A stretch of DNA of 64,000 nt, taken from the NCBI GenBank assembly GCA_026122225.1, contig JANEZZ010000728.1:2294001-2358000 (forward strand), read 5' to 3'. This stretch comes from Heloderma charlesbogerti (Eukaryota; Chordata; Lepidosauria; Squamata; Helodermatidae). The translations under genes were made by a program, and so were the position numbers. A model generated the notes under the pieces. That model made no database searches. It was not told where the DNA came from and saw only the letters and a list, made by a program, of their open reading frames with translations. Shown in pieces: positions 1 to 9,760 of the stretch; the first letter of the stretch is position 1, and each line of letters begins with the position of its first letter.

Positions 1-1852
1 CTTCGGTGCTCAGCCTTCCTTATAGTCCAGCTCTCACAGCCATACATTGCTACTGGGAAAACCATAGCTTTGATTTGACGGACCTTTGTCAGCAAGGTGA
101 TGTCTCTGCTTCTTACTATGCTGCCTAGGTTGCCATAGCTTTCCTCCCAAGGAGCAAGCGTCTTTTAATTTCATGGCTACAGTCACCGCCTGCAGTGATC
201 TTGGAGCCCAAGAAAATAAAATCTGTCACTGCTTCCATTTCTTCCCCTTCTATATGCCAGGAAGTGATGGGGCCAGATGCCATGATCTTCATTTTTTTAA
301 TGTTGAGTTTCAAACCAGCTTTTGCACTCTCCTCTTTCACCCTCAACAAGAGTCTCTTTAGATCCTCTTCGCTTTCTGCCATTAGGGTGGTATTGTCTGC
401 ATATCGGAGGTTGTTGATAATTCTCCTGGCAATCTTAATTCCGACCTGTGATTCATCCAACCCGGCGTTTCTCATGATGTACTCTGCATATAAGTTAAAT
501 AAGCAGGGTGACAATATGCAGCCTTGTTGTACTCCTTTCCCAATTTGGAACCAATCAGTTGTACCATGTCTGGTTCTCACTGTTGCTTCTTGACCCTCAT
601 ACAGATTTCTCAGGAGACAGGTCAGGTGGTCTGGTACTCCCATCACTTTCAGAATTTGCCACAGTTTGTTGTGATCCACACAATCAAAGGCTTTAGCATA
701 GTCAATGAAGCAGAAATAGACGTTTTTCTGGAATTCTCTTGCTTTCTCCATGATCCAGCGAATGTTGGTGATTTGATCTCTAGTTCCTCTGCCTCTTCGA
801 AACCCAGCTTGTACTTCCGGTAGTTCTTGGTTCGCATACTGCTGAAGCCTAGCTTGTAGGATTTTGAACATCACCTTGCTGGCATGTGAAATGAGCGCAA
901 TTGTGCGGTAGTTTGAACACTCTTTGGCGTTGCCCTTCTTTGGAATTGGAATGTAAACTGACCTTTTCCAGTCTTGCGGCCACTGTTGAGTGTTCCACAT
1001 TTGTTGGCATATTGAGTGCAGCACTTTAACAGCATCATCTTTTAGGATTTTAAATAGCTCAACTGGAATACTGTCATCTCCGCTAGCTTTGTTGTTAGTA
1101 ATGCTTCCTAAGGCCCACTTGACTTCACTCTCGAGGATGTCTGGCTCAAGTTCAGTGACCGCACTATCATGGCTATCAGGGACATTCAGATCTTTCCTGT
1201 ATAGTTCTTCTGTGTATTCTTGCCACCTCTTCTTAATCTCATCTGCTTCTGTTAGGTCCCTGCCTTCTTTGTCCTTTATCATGCCTGTCTTTGCACAAAA
1301 CGTTCCCTTGAGATCTCCGATTTTCTTGAAGAGATCTCTAGTCTTTCCCATTCTATTATTTTGCTCAATTTCTTTGCATTGTTCATTTAAGAAGGCCTTC
1401 TTGTCTCTCCTTGCTATTCTCTGGAACTCTGCATTCAGTTGGATATATCTTTCCCTTTCTCCCTTCCTTTTCACTTCCCTTCTTTCCTCAGCACCTTGTA
1501 AAGCCTCATCAGACAGCCACTTGGCTTTCTTGCATTTCTTTTTCTTGGGGATGGATTGAGTTGCTGCCTCCTGAACAATGTTACGGACCGCTGTCCATAG
1601 TTCCTCAGGCACTCTGTCTATCAGGTCTAATCCCTGAAATCTGTTCCTTACCTCCACTGTATATTCATAAGGGATATGATTTAGGTCATACCTGAATGGT
1701 TTAGTGGTTTTCCCTACGTTCTTCAATTTAAGCCGAAATTTTGCAACAAGAAGCTCATGATCTGAGCCACAGTCAGCTCCAGGTCTTGTTTTGACTGACT
1801 GTATAGAGCTTCTCCATCTTTGGCTGCAAAGGACATAATCAATCTGATTTCG
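1..1852 (-). mobile_element. BovB (RTE-clade) LINE, partial, runs off left edge
   Basis: A non-LTR retrotransposon copy read on the minus strand. It contains the end of an APE-type endonuclease, the whole reverse transcriptase core and part of the C-terminal region; its 3' end lies outside the window. It stops abruptly near 1852, inside endonuclease sequence, so it is 5'-truncated, as LINEs usually are. The sequence beyond 1852 matches an unrelated DNA-element remnant, which was probably the insertion target. By eye it differs from the copy at 14161-15456 by only a few percent over the shared part. BovB is known to have moved horizontally among squamates, ruminants and other animals, which is the main reason for calling this genome squamate. 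Confidence 0.9.
125..1852 (-). pseudogene. BovB ORF2 remnant: endonuclease end plus reverse transcriptase
   Basis: Would encode the enzyme that nicks the target and copies the LINE RNA into it. One frame stays open from about 1852 down to 125. The endonuclease SDH motif (SDHELL) is near 1745-1757. Further on come the reverse transcriptase blocks: PIPKKG, FIDYAKAFDCVDH, a QQGCILSP block and a YADN motif. The catalytic YADD is therefore altered at its second Asp (codon 392-394), and the usual RQG of the preceding block reads QQG (codon around 528). Both changes are C-to-T at plus-strand CpG sites when compared with the copy at 14.2-15.5 kb. A one-base deletion near 130 then breaks the frame: flanking sequence reads aggttgcc where the other copy has aggtttgcc. 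The copy is inactive. Confidence 0.88.
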
Positions 1853-2144
1853 ATCTCGAGCACTAAATGACCTTTATTTCATTTTTTAAAAGATCGGAGA
1901 TAATGAGCGATCAAATTATAGCACTTGAGTTCCGTGGTAAAACAGAAAAACCCACTATAAGAGGAGCTAAACCACAGCGCCATCTAGCGGCTGTATAATG
2001 AAACATATGGAAGACTCAGATAAGGGGAGAAAGCGGGGGGAGGAAATGTGTGTAAAGGGAGTCCGTCATGATCCTGCATTTAAAACGGAAGCAGAAAGCC
2101 CTGTTTTAAAGGCAGGATTTTAGGCTGGGGTAGAGATGCTCTAA
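1853..2144 (-). repeat. Non-autonomous DNA-element remnant, same family as 62085-62499
   Basis: The reverse complement matches the element at 62085-62499 over several blocks: a paired TCCTGCATTTAAAA / TTTTAAAGGCAGGA segment at about 2075-2120, a CTGAGTCTTCC block, a GCTCATTATCTCCGATC block, and CATTTAGTGC near 1865. It is cut at about 1852 by the BovB sequence, so the rest of the element lies beyond the window or is lost. No coding capacity. Family name unknown to me. Confidence 0.6.
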
Positions 2145-2254
2145 GGGGGCAATCCTATGTATATTTAGACAGAAAAAAGCCAACATGGCTGGCTGGGAAA
2201 TGCTGTGAGTTTTATGACATTTTTTCTGTCTAAACTTGCATAGGATTGTGCCCT
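2145..2254. mobile_element. Palindromic MITE with GCAATCCTATG termini
   Basis: About 110 bp with inverted ends of roughly 33 bp: GCAATCCTATGTATATTTAG on the left and the complement of GCACAATCCTATGCAAGTTT on the right. The centre reads ggctggctgggaaatgctg. Relatives lie at 27079-27212 and, as a half copy, at 26158-26215. Short and non-coding, with the shape of a miniature inverted-repeat element; the superfamily is not clear. Confidence 0.65.
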
Positions 2255-3077
2255 AAGGAGTTTATAAGCTTCTAATATGTTTCTAAGTAGAAATAATAAC
2301 ACCATAAGACATTTAAAGTATGCATGTTTCTATTATTTCATGTACAAAGGTTGCTTGAAAAAATGTGAAGATCCTCATTAGATGCTTGCTAGAGAACATA
2401 CTGCTTCTTGCACACATTTAAGTGCGTTTCTCGATATTCAAGGAAAAAGAAATAACGAGCAACATTTGGAGAAACTAACAAATGCTTGCACAGAAAGTGG
2501 TCTTTCCAAAGTCCCCAGGATGCATATCTGTGCCCTTCATGGATGCCCACTCTCCTAATTACAGAAAGTGAACCTTGTATTTGATGTGTGTACAGTAGTT
2601 CTGACTCACATACTTGTGAATATAAGTAATGCTCATGCCTGTGGTTGGCAAGCAATTATTATTAATAATAATAAATTGTTCAATGGAAATTATTATCATA
2701 TCTCATTACTTGAAAAGCAGGAATAAAAAAAATGGAGTGGGTTTGAAGTCATACAGATCTAGAAGTAAGCATATGTGTGTTCCTTCTCCAATCTGGCAAG
2801 TACAGCTATTTTAATTAGAACCAGACATCATAGAACTTTTTCTTAGGGCTGAAAAAGAGCAAATAATTTGCACCAGGTCACCATTTCTTGCACCTCCCAA
2901 TGGAATTTAAAGGGAAAGTTTGAGTATCAGCAACCAAATGCTCCCTTGCATGTGTCCATTCATGTACATGTGTGTTAATTTGTGTGGGGGTGAGTTCTTT
3001 AAATGGTCCATTGCCAGGAATTGAGACAGAGAGATTGGTTTGGAACTGGTCAGCAGCTACAAAGCTAGAAATTCTAA
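2255..3077. other. No recognised feature
   Basis: AT-rich unique-looking sequence with a short ATT-rich run near 2655-2690. I see no gene, RNA or repeat family here. Confidence 0.5.
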
Positions 3078-3724
3078 GGGGGGATCTTCATGACAACGGA
3101 ATGAGAAGCACATTGGAGCATTACCTGGATTTTCATGGAATTGGCTTTGGTCTGTCAGGAACACACAAAACAAGAAAAGCCAAGTGTACGGTAACTTTAA
3201 AATCTGGTTTTCATGGGTCATACAGCGCTTGAAAGGAACTTACTTCCAGGTGGGGTAGGGGGGAGTAGAACTGAACATCATCAAACTGGCAGGGGCTGTT
3301 CAACCAATGAGAGGCTTGTTTCTTGCCCTTGTCTAAGCTTGCCCCTGCTACTACATTATTGAATGGACAGTAACTAATTCACAATTCTGAAAGCTAGAAA
3401 CAGCACAGTTTTCCATGAAGAAGCCAAAATCCCCGATTCTGGAGTGTAGCATCTGAAGGCTCCCCACTGAGAGCAGCCCCCCCATTTTGCCTCATTCCAG
3501 CAAACAGTGGTGTTCTAGCTTCCATCCCCACCCCCTTTTCTCCTTGCTCGCACTGACAGGCTTCCACATTCCTGAGACCATGCTAGATTGCTGGAGCAAT
3601 ACAGCCCTTATTCACATCAAAGAAGCAAAGTAAGGTGACATCAGAGAAGTGACTTCACACAACATCGGAGAAGTGATTTAACACATCATCGGAGCAGTGA
3701 TTTAACACAACATCTGAGAAGCTA
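3078..3724 (+). repeat. X1 repeat, copy 1, left part (split by Tc1)
   Basis: First part of an unnamed ~1,056-bp repeat that resumes at 7757-8166. It starts around ggggggatcttcatgacaa and aligns by eye along its length with 31592-32574 and, in reverse, with 53630-52980. Shared landmarks are GGATTTTCATGGAATTGGCT, a TACTTCCAGGTGGG block, CTACATTATT and the tandem-looking GAAGTGA...ACACAACATC region. The right end rereads as agggcccatctacatggg, which loosely mirrors the left end, so X1 may be a non-autonomous DNA transposon. I found no convincing target duplication. Confidence 0.65.
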
Positions 3725-3946
3725 TAGTCAGGGCCAGAAATATTGGTACAAGGATAACTGTTTTGGCAGTTGGCCTCTGTACACCACCACATTGAAGTTG
3801 AAAGGAAACACACCTAGATGGGAGCGAAGTCAGGACTTCCAGCTGTAATTCAAGGGGTTTGACAAAAGTGGGGAACTAACCATTCAGGAAGTACAGCCAG
3901 TGGCATACACATACACCCATCGTTGGTGGCTCATAAGTAATGGAAC
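3725..3946 (+). repeat. Left terminal inverted repeat of Tc1 element
   Basis: About 222 bp, matching the complement of 7536-7756 from TAGTCAGGGCCAG through CTCATAAGTAATGGAAC. The two arms differ by a handful of substitutions and a one-base gap. Confidence 0.9.
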
Positions 3947-4377
3947 GAATGGCTGACAAGCAGCTGCATGGCCAGGTGTGGCCTGTTTCCTGGGTACCCC
4001 ATGACCAATCAAGCAGATAAAAGGCCTGGAGGTGGTTCTGAGTGTTACATTTGCATTTGGTAGCTGTTCACTGGAACTCCCAACATGAGGCCCAAAGAGG
4101 TGTCCATGCGAGTGAAGGAGGCCATCATTAGGCTGAGGAAACAAATAAACCCATCAGACAGATAGCAAAAACAGTGGGAGTGGCCAATGCAACAGTTTGG
4201 AACATCCTGAAAAAGAAGGAATTAACTGGCAAGCTCAGCAACAGCAAAAGGCCTGGAAGACCACAGAAGACAACTACAGTGGATGACCACAGAATTCTGC
4301 TCATGGTGAAGAGGGACCCTTTCACAACATCTAGCCAGGTCAAGAATACTCTTGTGGAGGCAGGCATGTCATTGTCA

Positions 4378-4391
4378 ACATCTACAGTCAA
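4378..4391 (+). repeat. Target site duplication, left copy (acatctacagtcaa)
   Basis: A 14-bp sequence identical to 6759-6772. The two copies flank the inserted LINE exactly and fall inside the transposase frame, proving that the LINE entered the Tc1 element later. Confidence 0.93.
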
Positions 4392-6758
4392 TTATTATTT
4401 ATCGTATGGCACATTTACATCGCATTACAATAAAAACATAGAGCATAATAAATATAAAATATAAAATATAGACAGGAATATTAGAAACATATGTCTAGGT
4501 TACAGATATAGTTTTTTACTTCAGTTGTCACAGCCAGGAAATCAGCAAAGTCTCCATTGTAGGCTCGGTTTTGACACTCTGTCACTATATGTTGGATAGT
4601 TTGTTTTTCAGCCCCATGATCCCAATTTGATGATGTTGTTTTGCCCCATTTATAAAGGGCATCTGCACATCTACCATGACCCATGCGAATTCGGTTCAAG
4701 GTTGTCCATATTGCACAGGGCTGATCAAATCCAGGTGGTTTTTCCAAGATGCAGGGCAAGCTTCGGCATTGTGGAGGGCAGTTTCTTAGCCAATGTTGTT
4801 TCCATGTGTTGTGGATATTGAAATCATCTTCTAGAAGAGCTTTAGTGGTAGAAATGGCTGGATGTCTCGATCTTAACCTGTTTCGCTCCAAGTAGGTTAC
4901 ATCATTTAATATTGGTAGCTGGAGATTGTCAATAATCTTCTGGTATTCTTGAAGAAGGGTGCTCTTTCGTCTTGCATCCGGAGGTGGTATGTGGCTCAAA
5001 ACAGGCAGCCAGTATGTGGGAGTAGATTGTATCGTCCCACTAACAATATGCATTGACTCATGCAGTTGTGTATCAGTCTTTCTCATGTGTGGACTGCTAA
5101 GCCACACTGGGGCACAGTACTCTGCTTCTGAGTAAACCAGACTGAGTGCGGTCGTTCTCAGCGTATCTGCTGTTGAGCCCCAGCTAGTGCCGCATAGTTT
5201 GTGTAGAATGTTATTTCTGCTTCGCAGTTTGGCAGCAGTCTTCATCAAGTGTTCTTTATAGGAAAGTGTCCTATCCAGTGTGACCCCAAGATATTTGGGA
5301 TGCATGTTGTGATTGAGCCAGTTTCCCTTAAATTGAATGTTGAGCTCTCTGCCTGCTGATCTATTACAAAGGTGGAAGCATGTTACTTCAGTCTTTGTTG
5401 GATTGGGCTGTAACCTCCACTTACAGAAATATTTATCCAGTATGTCTAGATCAGAAGTGAGGACATCTTCAGTTGTCTCAAAGGATTTATGTTGTTTGGC
5501 TATAGCCCAATCATCCACTTAGCCAAACTTCCTCAACTTTGTGTGTGGTATGTCAGCTATGTATAGATTGAAAAGGAGAGGTGCAAGAACTGAGCCTTGT
5601 GGTAGTCCGTTGTTTAAAATTTTAGGGACGCTAGTATCCTCTCTTATAGTCACAGAGAAAGTTCTTCCAGCAAGCATATTATCAATAAGTCAGGTAGTTT
5701 TTTGGCATGAGGTTACTTGTATTAATTTATAAAGTAGTCCATGTCTCCACACTATATCATATGCTGCACTTAAATCTATAAAAGCAACTGATGTTTTTTG
5801 CTTCACCTGATATCCTGCTTCTATATAGGTTGTTAGTGAAAGCACTTGGTCAGCGCAGCTTCGTGTGGGGCAAAATCCAGCTTGTTCCACTGGAATTCTC
5901 TGGAGTATCTTCTGGCTGATTCTATTATGCAGAAGCCTTTCGAGAAGCTTATAGACAGTGCTTAGCAGTGTGATTGGTCGATAGTTCTTTGGTTGGTCAT
6001 TTGTTTTTCCTGGTTTGAGTATTGCGATGATTTTTGCTTGCTTCATCTTGTGTGGTATTATACCTGTTTCCATAATATCCAAAAAGAATTCTGCCAACCA
6101 TCTTTTTGCATATTTTCTACAATGCAGGAGGAATTCAGGATGTATACCATCATGTTCAGGTGCCTTACCAGCTTTTATATCCTTGAGTGCGTTTGTAATT
6201 TCAAAGGGGGGGAAACGGCGTGAATATTCAGATTGTTCAGGACAAGTAGTTTAAAGAGAACTAAGTTTTTGTCTAATTTGTCTTGTATGGACTTTGTCCC
6301 TTGCAGCTCTAGATGCAGACAATATGTGTGCTGCAATCTTATTGGATGAAATGTGTGTCTTATCATTTATTTTCTTCTTACTTCCCCCTAATTTCCGTAG
6401 CAATGACCATGCTTCTCTACTAGACGTTTTAAAATTGAGCGATTCAACGGTCTCCATCCATTTCTCTCGCCATCCTATATCAAGGCTATGTAACAAGTCT
6501 GCAATATCATGGTCTCCATTTTAAAAAAATTCTTGATACAGGTTCTCGCAGGTATCATTTCACCCCAGAATATATTGCTTGCGGTATCCTCTAGGAATAG
6601 CCTTTCTTGCCACACATATAAATGCGCCTGTAAGTCTCTTATAATTGTTGGATATAGGGGAGATCCAGCCCAAGCATTTGTCTAGATTTTCAGTAAAGAC
6701 ATCCCATTTTGCCTTCTTGAAATTCCACCTTGGGCAGGGAAAGGATGACATCAGAGGT
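4392..6758 (-). mobile_element. Daphne/Vingi-like LINE, 5'-truncated, inserted in Tc1
   Basis: A minus-strand non-LTR retrotransposon of about 2.37 kb flanked by perfect 14-bp duplications. Its 3' end at 4392 finishes in gataaataataa rather than a poly(A). The coding part starts in the linker between endonuclease and reverse transcriptase, so the endonuclease was never copied. The protein resembles the Jockey-group clades Daphne and Vingi more than CR1, L2 or RTE, judged from blocks such as FIDLSAAYDIVW, PKYLGVTLDRTLSYKEH and SEAEYCAPVW. The clade assignment is from memory and needs a phylogeny. Confidence 0.8.
4481..6758 (-). pseudogene. Reverse transcriptase remnant of the Daphne/Vingi-like LINE
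   Basis: Minus-strand reading frames in order: 6772-6251 (linker, with WNFKKAKWDVFTENLDKC and a TSSREAWSLLRKLG block), 6097-5690 (fingers and palm, with YRPITLLSTVYKLLERLL and FIDLSAAYDIVWRHG), a block with NGLPQGSVLAPLLFNLYIAD around 5620-5540, and 5518-4481 (thumb and C-terminal region). The catalytic motif expected as YADD reads stop-Val-Asp-Asp: a TAA lies at plus-strand 5519-5521, immediately before VDDW. Several frameshifts join the pieces. No RNase H or zinc-finger domain is obvious in the C-terminal part, although CRSLPC and HIVTECQNRAYNGDF remain. Confidence 0.82.
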
Positions 6759-6772
6759 ACATCTACAGTCAA
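6759..6772 (+). repeat. Target site duplication, right copy
   Basis: Perfect 14-bp match to 4378-4391. The transposase frame resumes directly after it. Confidence 0.93.
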
Positions 6773-7535
6773 GAGACGGCTTTATGAATTTAAATACAGA
6801 GGCTTCACAACAAGGTGCAAACCACTGGTAACACTCAAGAACAGACAGGCCAGATTAGCCTTTGCCAGCAAACACCTCAAAAAGCCTGCCCAGTTCTGGA
6901 ATAAGATTCTTTGGACTTATGAAACCAAGATTAACTTGTACCAGAATGATGGGAAGAGAAAAGTATGGAGAAGGAAAGGAACAGTTCATGATCCAAAGCA
7001 TACCACATCATCTGTCAAACATGGTGGAGGCAGTGTTATGGCATGGGCATGTATGGCTGCCAATGGAGTCAGGTCACTGGTGTTTATTGATGACCTGACT
7101 GCTGATAAAAGCAGCAGGATGAATTCTGAAGTGTATAGGGCTATACTTTCTGCTCCGATTCAGCCGAATGCTTCCAAACTGATAGGATGCCACTTCAGAT
7201 TGCAGATGGATAATGACCCAAAACATACAGCAAAAGCTAGCCAAGAGTTTCTCAAGGCAAAGAAGTGGGATGTTCTCTAATGGCCATGTCAGTCACCTGA
7301 CCTCAACCCAATAGAGCATGCTTTTCACTTACTGACGACAAGACTGAAGGCAGGAAGACCCACAAACAAGCAGCAGCTGAAGGCAGCTGCACTGAAGGCC
7401 TGGCAAAGCATCTCGAGGGAGGAAACACAGCATTTGGTCATGTCCATGGGTTCCAGACTTCATGCAGTCATTGACTGCAAAGGATTTTCATCCAGGTTTT
7501 AAAGGCGATCCTTAAGTTTGAGATGATGTTGCTTT

Positions 7536-7756
7536 GTTCCATTACTTATGAGCCACCAACGATGGGTGTGTGTGTATGCCACTGGCTGTCCTTCCTGAAT
7601 GGTTAGTGCCCCACTTTTGTCAAACCCCTTGAATTACAGTGGAAGTCCTGACTTCACTCCCATCTGGGTGTGTTTCCTTTCAACTTCAATGTGGTGGTGT
7701 GCAGAGGCCAACTGCCAAAACAGTTACCCTTGTTCCAATATTTCTGGCCCTGACTG
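7536..7756 (-). repeat. Right terminal inverted repeat of Tc1 element
   Basis: Reverse complement of the left repeat at 3725-3946, ending CCAATATTTCTGGCCCTGAC followed by TG and the TA target. Confidence 0.9.
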
Positions 7757-8166
7757 TAAGTAACGCAAACATCACTGAAGTAGATAATCACCAAGGATAA
7801 TTACTCTCACTGAAAAGGAAGTGCAGAGCAATTCTGAAGGCTTGAAAGACTACTCACAACTTGGATGTGTTGGAAAGGCAGACAGATTGCTCTAGTTACC
7901 TAGGTTACAGAGGGCACAGCTAGGTGAAAGGCACACCCCTAGGAACGCCCCCATCATACCAAATTTAAAGCAGAGGGACAGGCATACAGCAGCTGAACAG
8001 CAGGAGACCTGAATTAAAGAAAAACAACGGAGTAAAAGTACTCTGTAAAAATGTGGCTTCACCACAGTCAACTCTGGGGTGGCAGCAGAGTGGCCACAAC
8101 ATCATGTGTCCTTAACTACTTTAAGTCACAGCAGCACTGGAGAAAATCTCCCATGTAGATGGGCCC
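7757..8166 (+). repeat. X1 repeat, copy 1, right part
   Basis: Continues X1 after the Tc1 insertion. It aligns with the end of the copy at 31592-32574 (GAATTAAAGAAA, GGGTAAAAGTA and GGTGGC blocks) and closes with tctcccatgtagatgggccc, a probable inverted terminal sequence. Confidence 0.62.
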
Positions 8167-8571
8167 TAAATAGTTGCTGCTATCAGAGAGTATCTTTGCA
8201 CTTACCCCTATTCACTTCAGCGGGGCTTGATGTGTTATGCACAAATTTTGGAAGTTAATTAGATTTTAGAGCCCATCCACTAAAACTAATTTATCTAACT
8301 GGATTGGCTGAAAGTATTGATCTTAAAGCTATGCCCCACACACTTTGCAGCAAAGTCCAAATTAGATCTTCAGCTTGGTCCCCTCAACAGGACAAGATTT
8401 GCCTGCAGCTGCCTTGAAAACTGCATAATCAGTGCAGTGCTAAAATTGTCAAAGATGACTACATGCATTATACAGTACAATAAAGCAAGGCAGTGCAGGA
8501 AGAGAACTTGCATCTAGGCTCTGTCTCCAACAGGCATGAAGACAATGTAATGGAAGTAAATTCCCTGAATC
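8167..8571. other. No recognised feature
   Basis: Unique-looking sequence; a short ORF at 8317-8517 has no recognisable motif. Confidence 0.5.
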
Positions 8572-8803
8572 AATAATTAATTAATTAATTAGTTACATTT
8601 ACACCCTCCAAAGAGCCCAAGGCAGCATACATGATCCTCCTCCTCTCCATTTTATACTCACAACAACCCTGTGAAGTTGGTAAGGCTGGGAGTCAGTGAC
8701 TGGGCCAAAATCACCCCGTGAGCTTCATGGCCGAATGGGACTAGAACCTGGATCTCCCAAGTCCAGTCCAAGCCTCTAACCGCTACACCACACTGGCTCT
8801 CAG
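8572..8803 (-). mobile_element. tRNA-derived SINE with LINE-like tail
   Basis: Read on the minus strand it starts agagccagtgtggtgtagcg, holding a pol III A box (TGGTGTAGCGG) near 8778-8795, then a B box (GGTTCTAGTCC) near 8737-8748. The body then reads GTCACTGACTCCCAGCC and CACAGGGTTGTTGTGAG, and ends near TGCTGCCTTGGGCTC plus AATT repeats at 8571-8592. The tail resembles L2/CR1-type 3' ends seen elsewhere in the window, suggesting mobilisation by such a LINE. It is not a tRNA gene: no cloverleaf follows. Confidence 0.78.
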
Positions 8804-9656
8804 TGGCTGGCTAATGAAAGAGACATCTTTACACCAAGGACTTCTTTAAATTTGAGAGCCACTGAAAAGTTTGCAAGCACACAGAGGAGACACTACAAAG
8901 CCAGTCCTAGAAAAGGAATGAGGATCAAGGCATGCACCATGTCTATGCCTCACCCTCATCATTGGCTCCAGGATTGCCAGCCCTACACCAATGCCTGCCA
9001 AGTATTAATTAGACCCATTTCTGCCAACTAGGAAGCAAGCAGAAGGAAGCAATTTGTAGCAACCTCAAGACATGCTTGCTAATCACTTGTGGATCTAGAT
9101 GTATTTGCTGAGAGAGAGGAGAATACTTAAGGTCAGTTTGGGAAGAGGGATGTGTCTTGGGAAGGGTTTTTTTGACCAAAGGATGAGGAGGATTTGGATG
9201 AGATCCTGAAGTGTGCCCAGAAGCATTGGTCTGGAAGGGGCAGACAAAACTCCTGATGGGTTTTGTCTTGTGCATGCTCACAAGGGGCAGAGGAAGGAAA
9301 GAAATAAACACTCAAGCCCTCATTAGCCGGTAAGGTTAGCCCTATGATTTGGGAGTTCTGGAACGCTTTCTCAAGTCACTTCCTTGATTCCATTTTTCAA
9401 GTGGAGATTGACCCCTCAACATTTTTTTTTAAATCGCGGGTGCGTGAGAAAACTTCCACTACTGCTCCAGCCCATGCTATAGCCAGACTCCACCTCTTTG
9501 CATTCCATACCAGTCAAGTTGTTGCAGTTTTAAAGAATGGAAGTTGGATTGGGAGCGCCTTGAGTGCCAACAAGATGGCTAAACACTTAGTTCCTAAAAT
9601 GGGAGAAGAGCAGCTTTGGCATTTTTAAATGCTTCAGATTTGGGGGCTGGGGCTGC
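8804..9656. repeat. Mostly unrecognised; part of an unnamed dispersed repeat
   Basis: The stretch 9485-9590 shares words with 10222-10300 (CACCTCTTT, CAGTCAAGTTG, GTTTTAAAGAATGG, TGTCAACAAGA-type blocks) and with 35405-35460. This points to a small dispersed repeat. I see no coding sequence here. Confidence 0.4.
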
Positions 9657-9760
9657 ATTATTTATTTATTTATTTAATTTAAAATTAGTTATATCCCGCT
9701 TTTCAAACTTAGGAGGGTTTCCAGAGCAGTTAAGAATTAAAAGCAACAATGTTAAGCAGA
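9657..9760 (-). repeat. LINE 3' tail fragment (L2/CR1 type)
   Basis: Starts with (ATTT)n at 9657-9680, then ATATCCCGCTTTTCAAACTT, the reverse of a common squamate LINE or SINE tail. No protein-coding part is kept. Confidence 0.55.

Larger units (their letters stand above)
4085..7502 (+). pseudogene. Tc1-type transposase, broken and split by a LINE
   Basis: Would encode the cut-and-paste transposase of the surrounding element. It begins MRPKEVSMRVKEAI at 4085. A frameshift near 4141-4150 precedes the helix-turn-helix region (VANATVWNILKKK) and a KRPGRP AT-hook-like stretch. The frame is interrupted after 4391 and resumes at about 6773 with the catalytic domain. The signature is DD34E: the second Asp (MDNDPKHTA) and the final Glu (SPDLNPIEH) are present and correctly spaced. 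The first Asp is lost: the motif reads WTYET, Tyr codon 6918-6920, where the family has WxDE. A stop lies at 7278-7280 between the second Asp and the Glu. The frame ends at 7500-7502. Not functional. Confidence 0.9.
3725..7756 (+). mobile_element. Tc1/mariner transposon with ~220-bp terminal inverted repeats
   Basis: Bounded by TA dinucleotides at 3723-3724 and 7757-7758, the hallmark duplication of this superfamily. The inverted repeats are long: 3725-3946 on the left and 7536-7756 on the right, differing at only a few positions, starting YAGTCAGGGCCAGAAATATT. Such long ends are typical of the IR/DR group of Tc1 elements, to which Sleeping Beauty also belongs. Without the LINE inserted at 4392-6758 the element is about 1.65 kb, a normal Tc1 size. 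It sits inside an X1 repeat whose two halves continue on both sides. Confidence 0.92.

Noticed and set aside
190..600. Plus-strand ORFs opposite the BovB copy
   Set aside because: They are antisense shadows; the same shadow frames recur opposite the BovB at 14.6-15.3 kb.
8737..8803. tRNA gene
   Set aside because: A and B boxes are present but no cloverleaf or mature 3' end; the sequence runs on into a SINE body.
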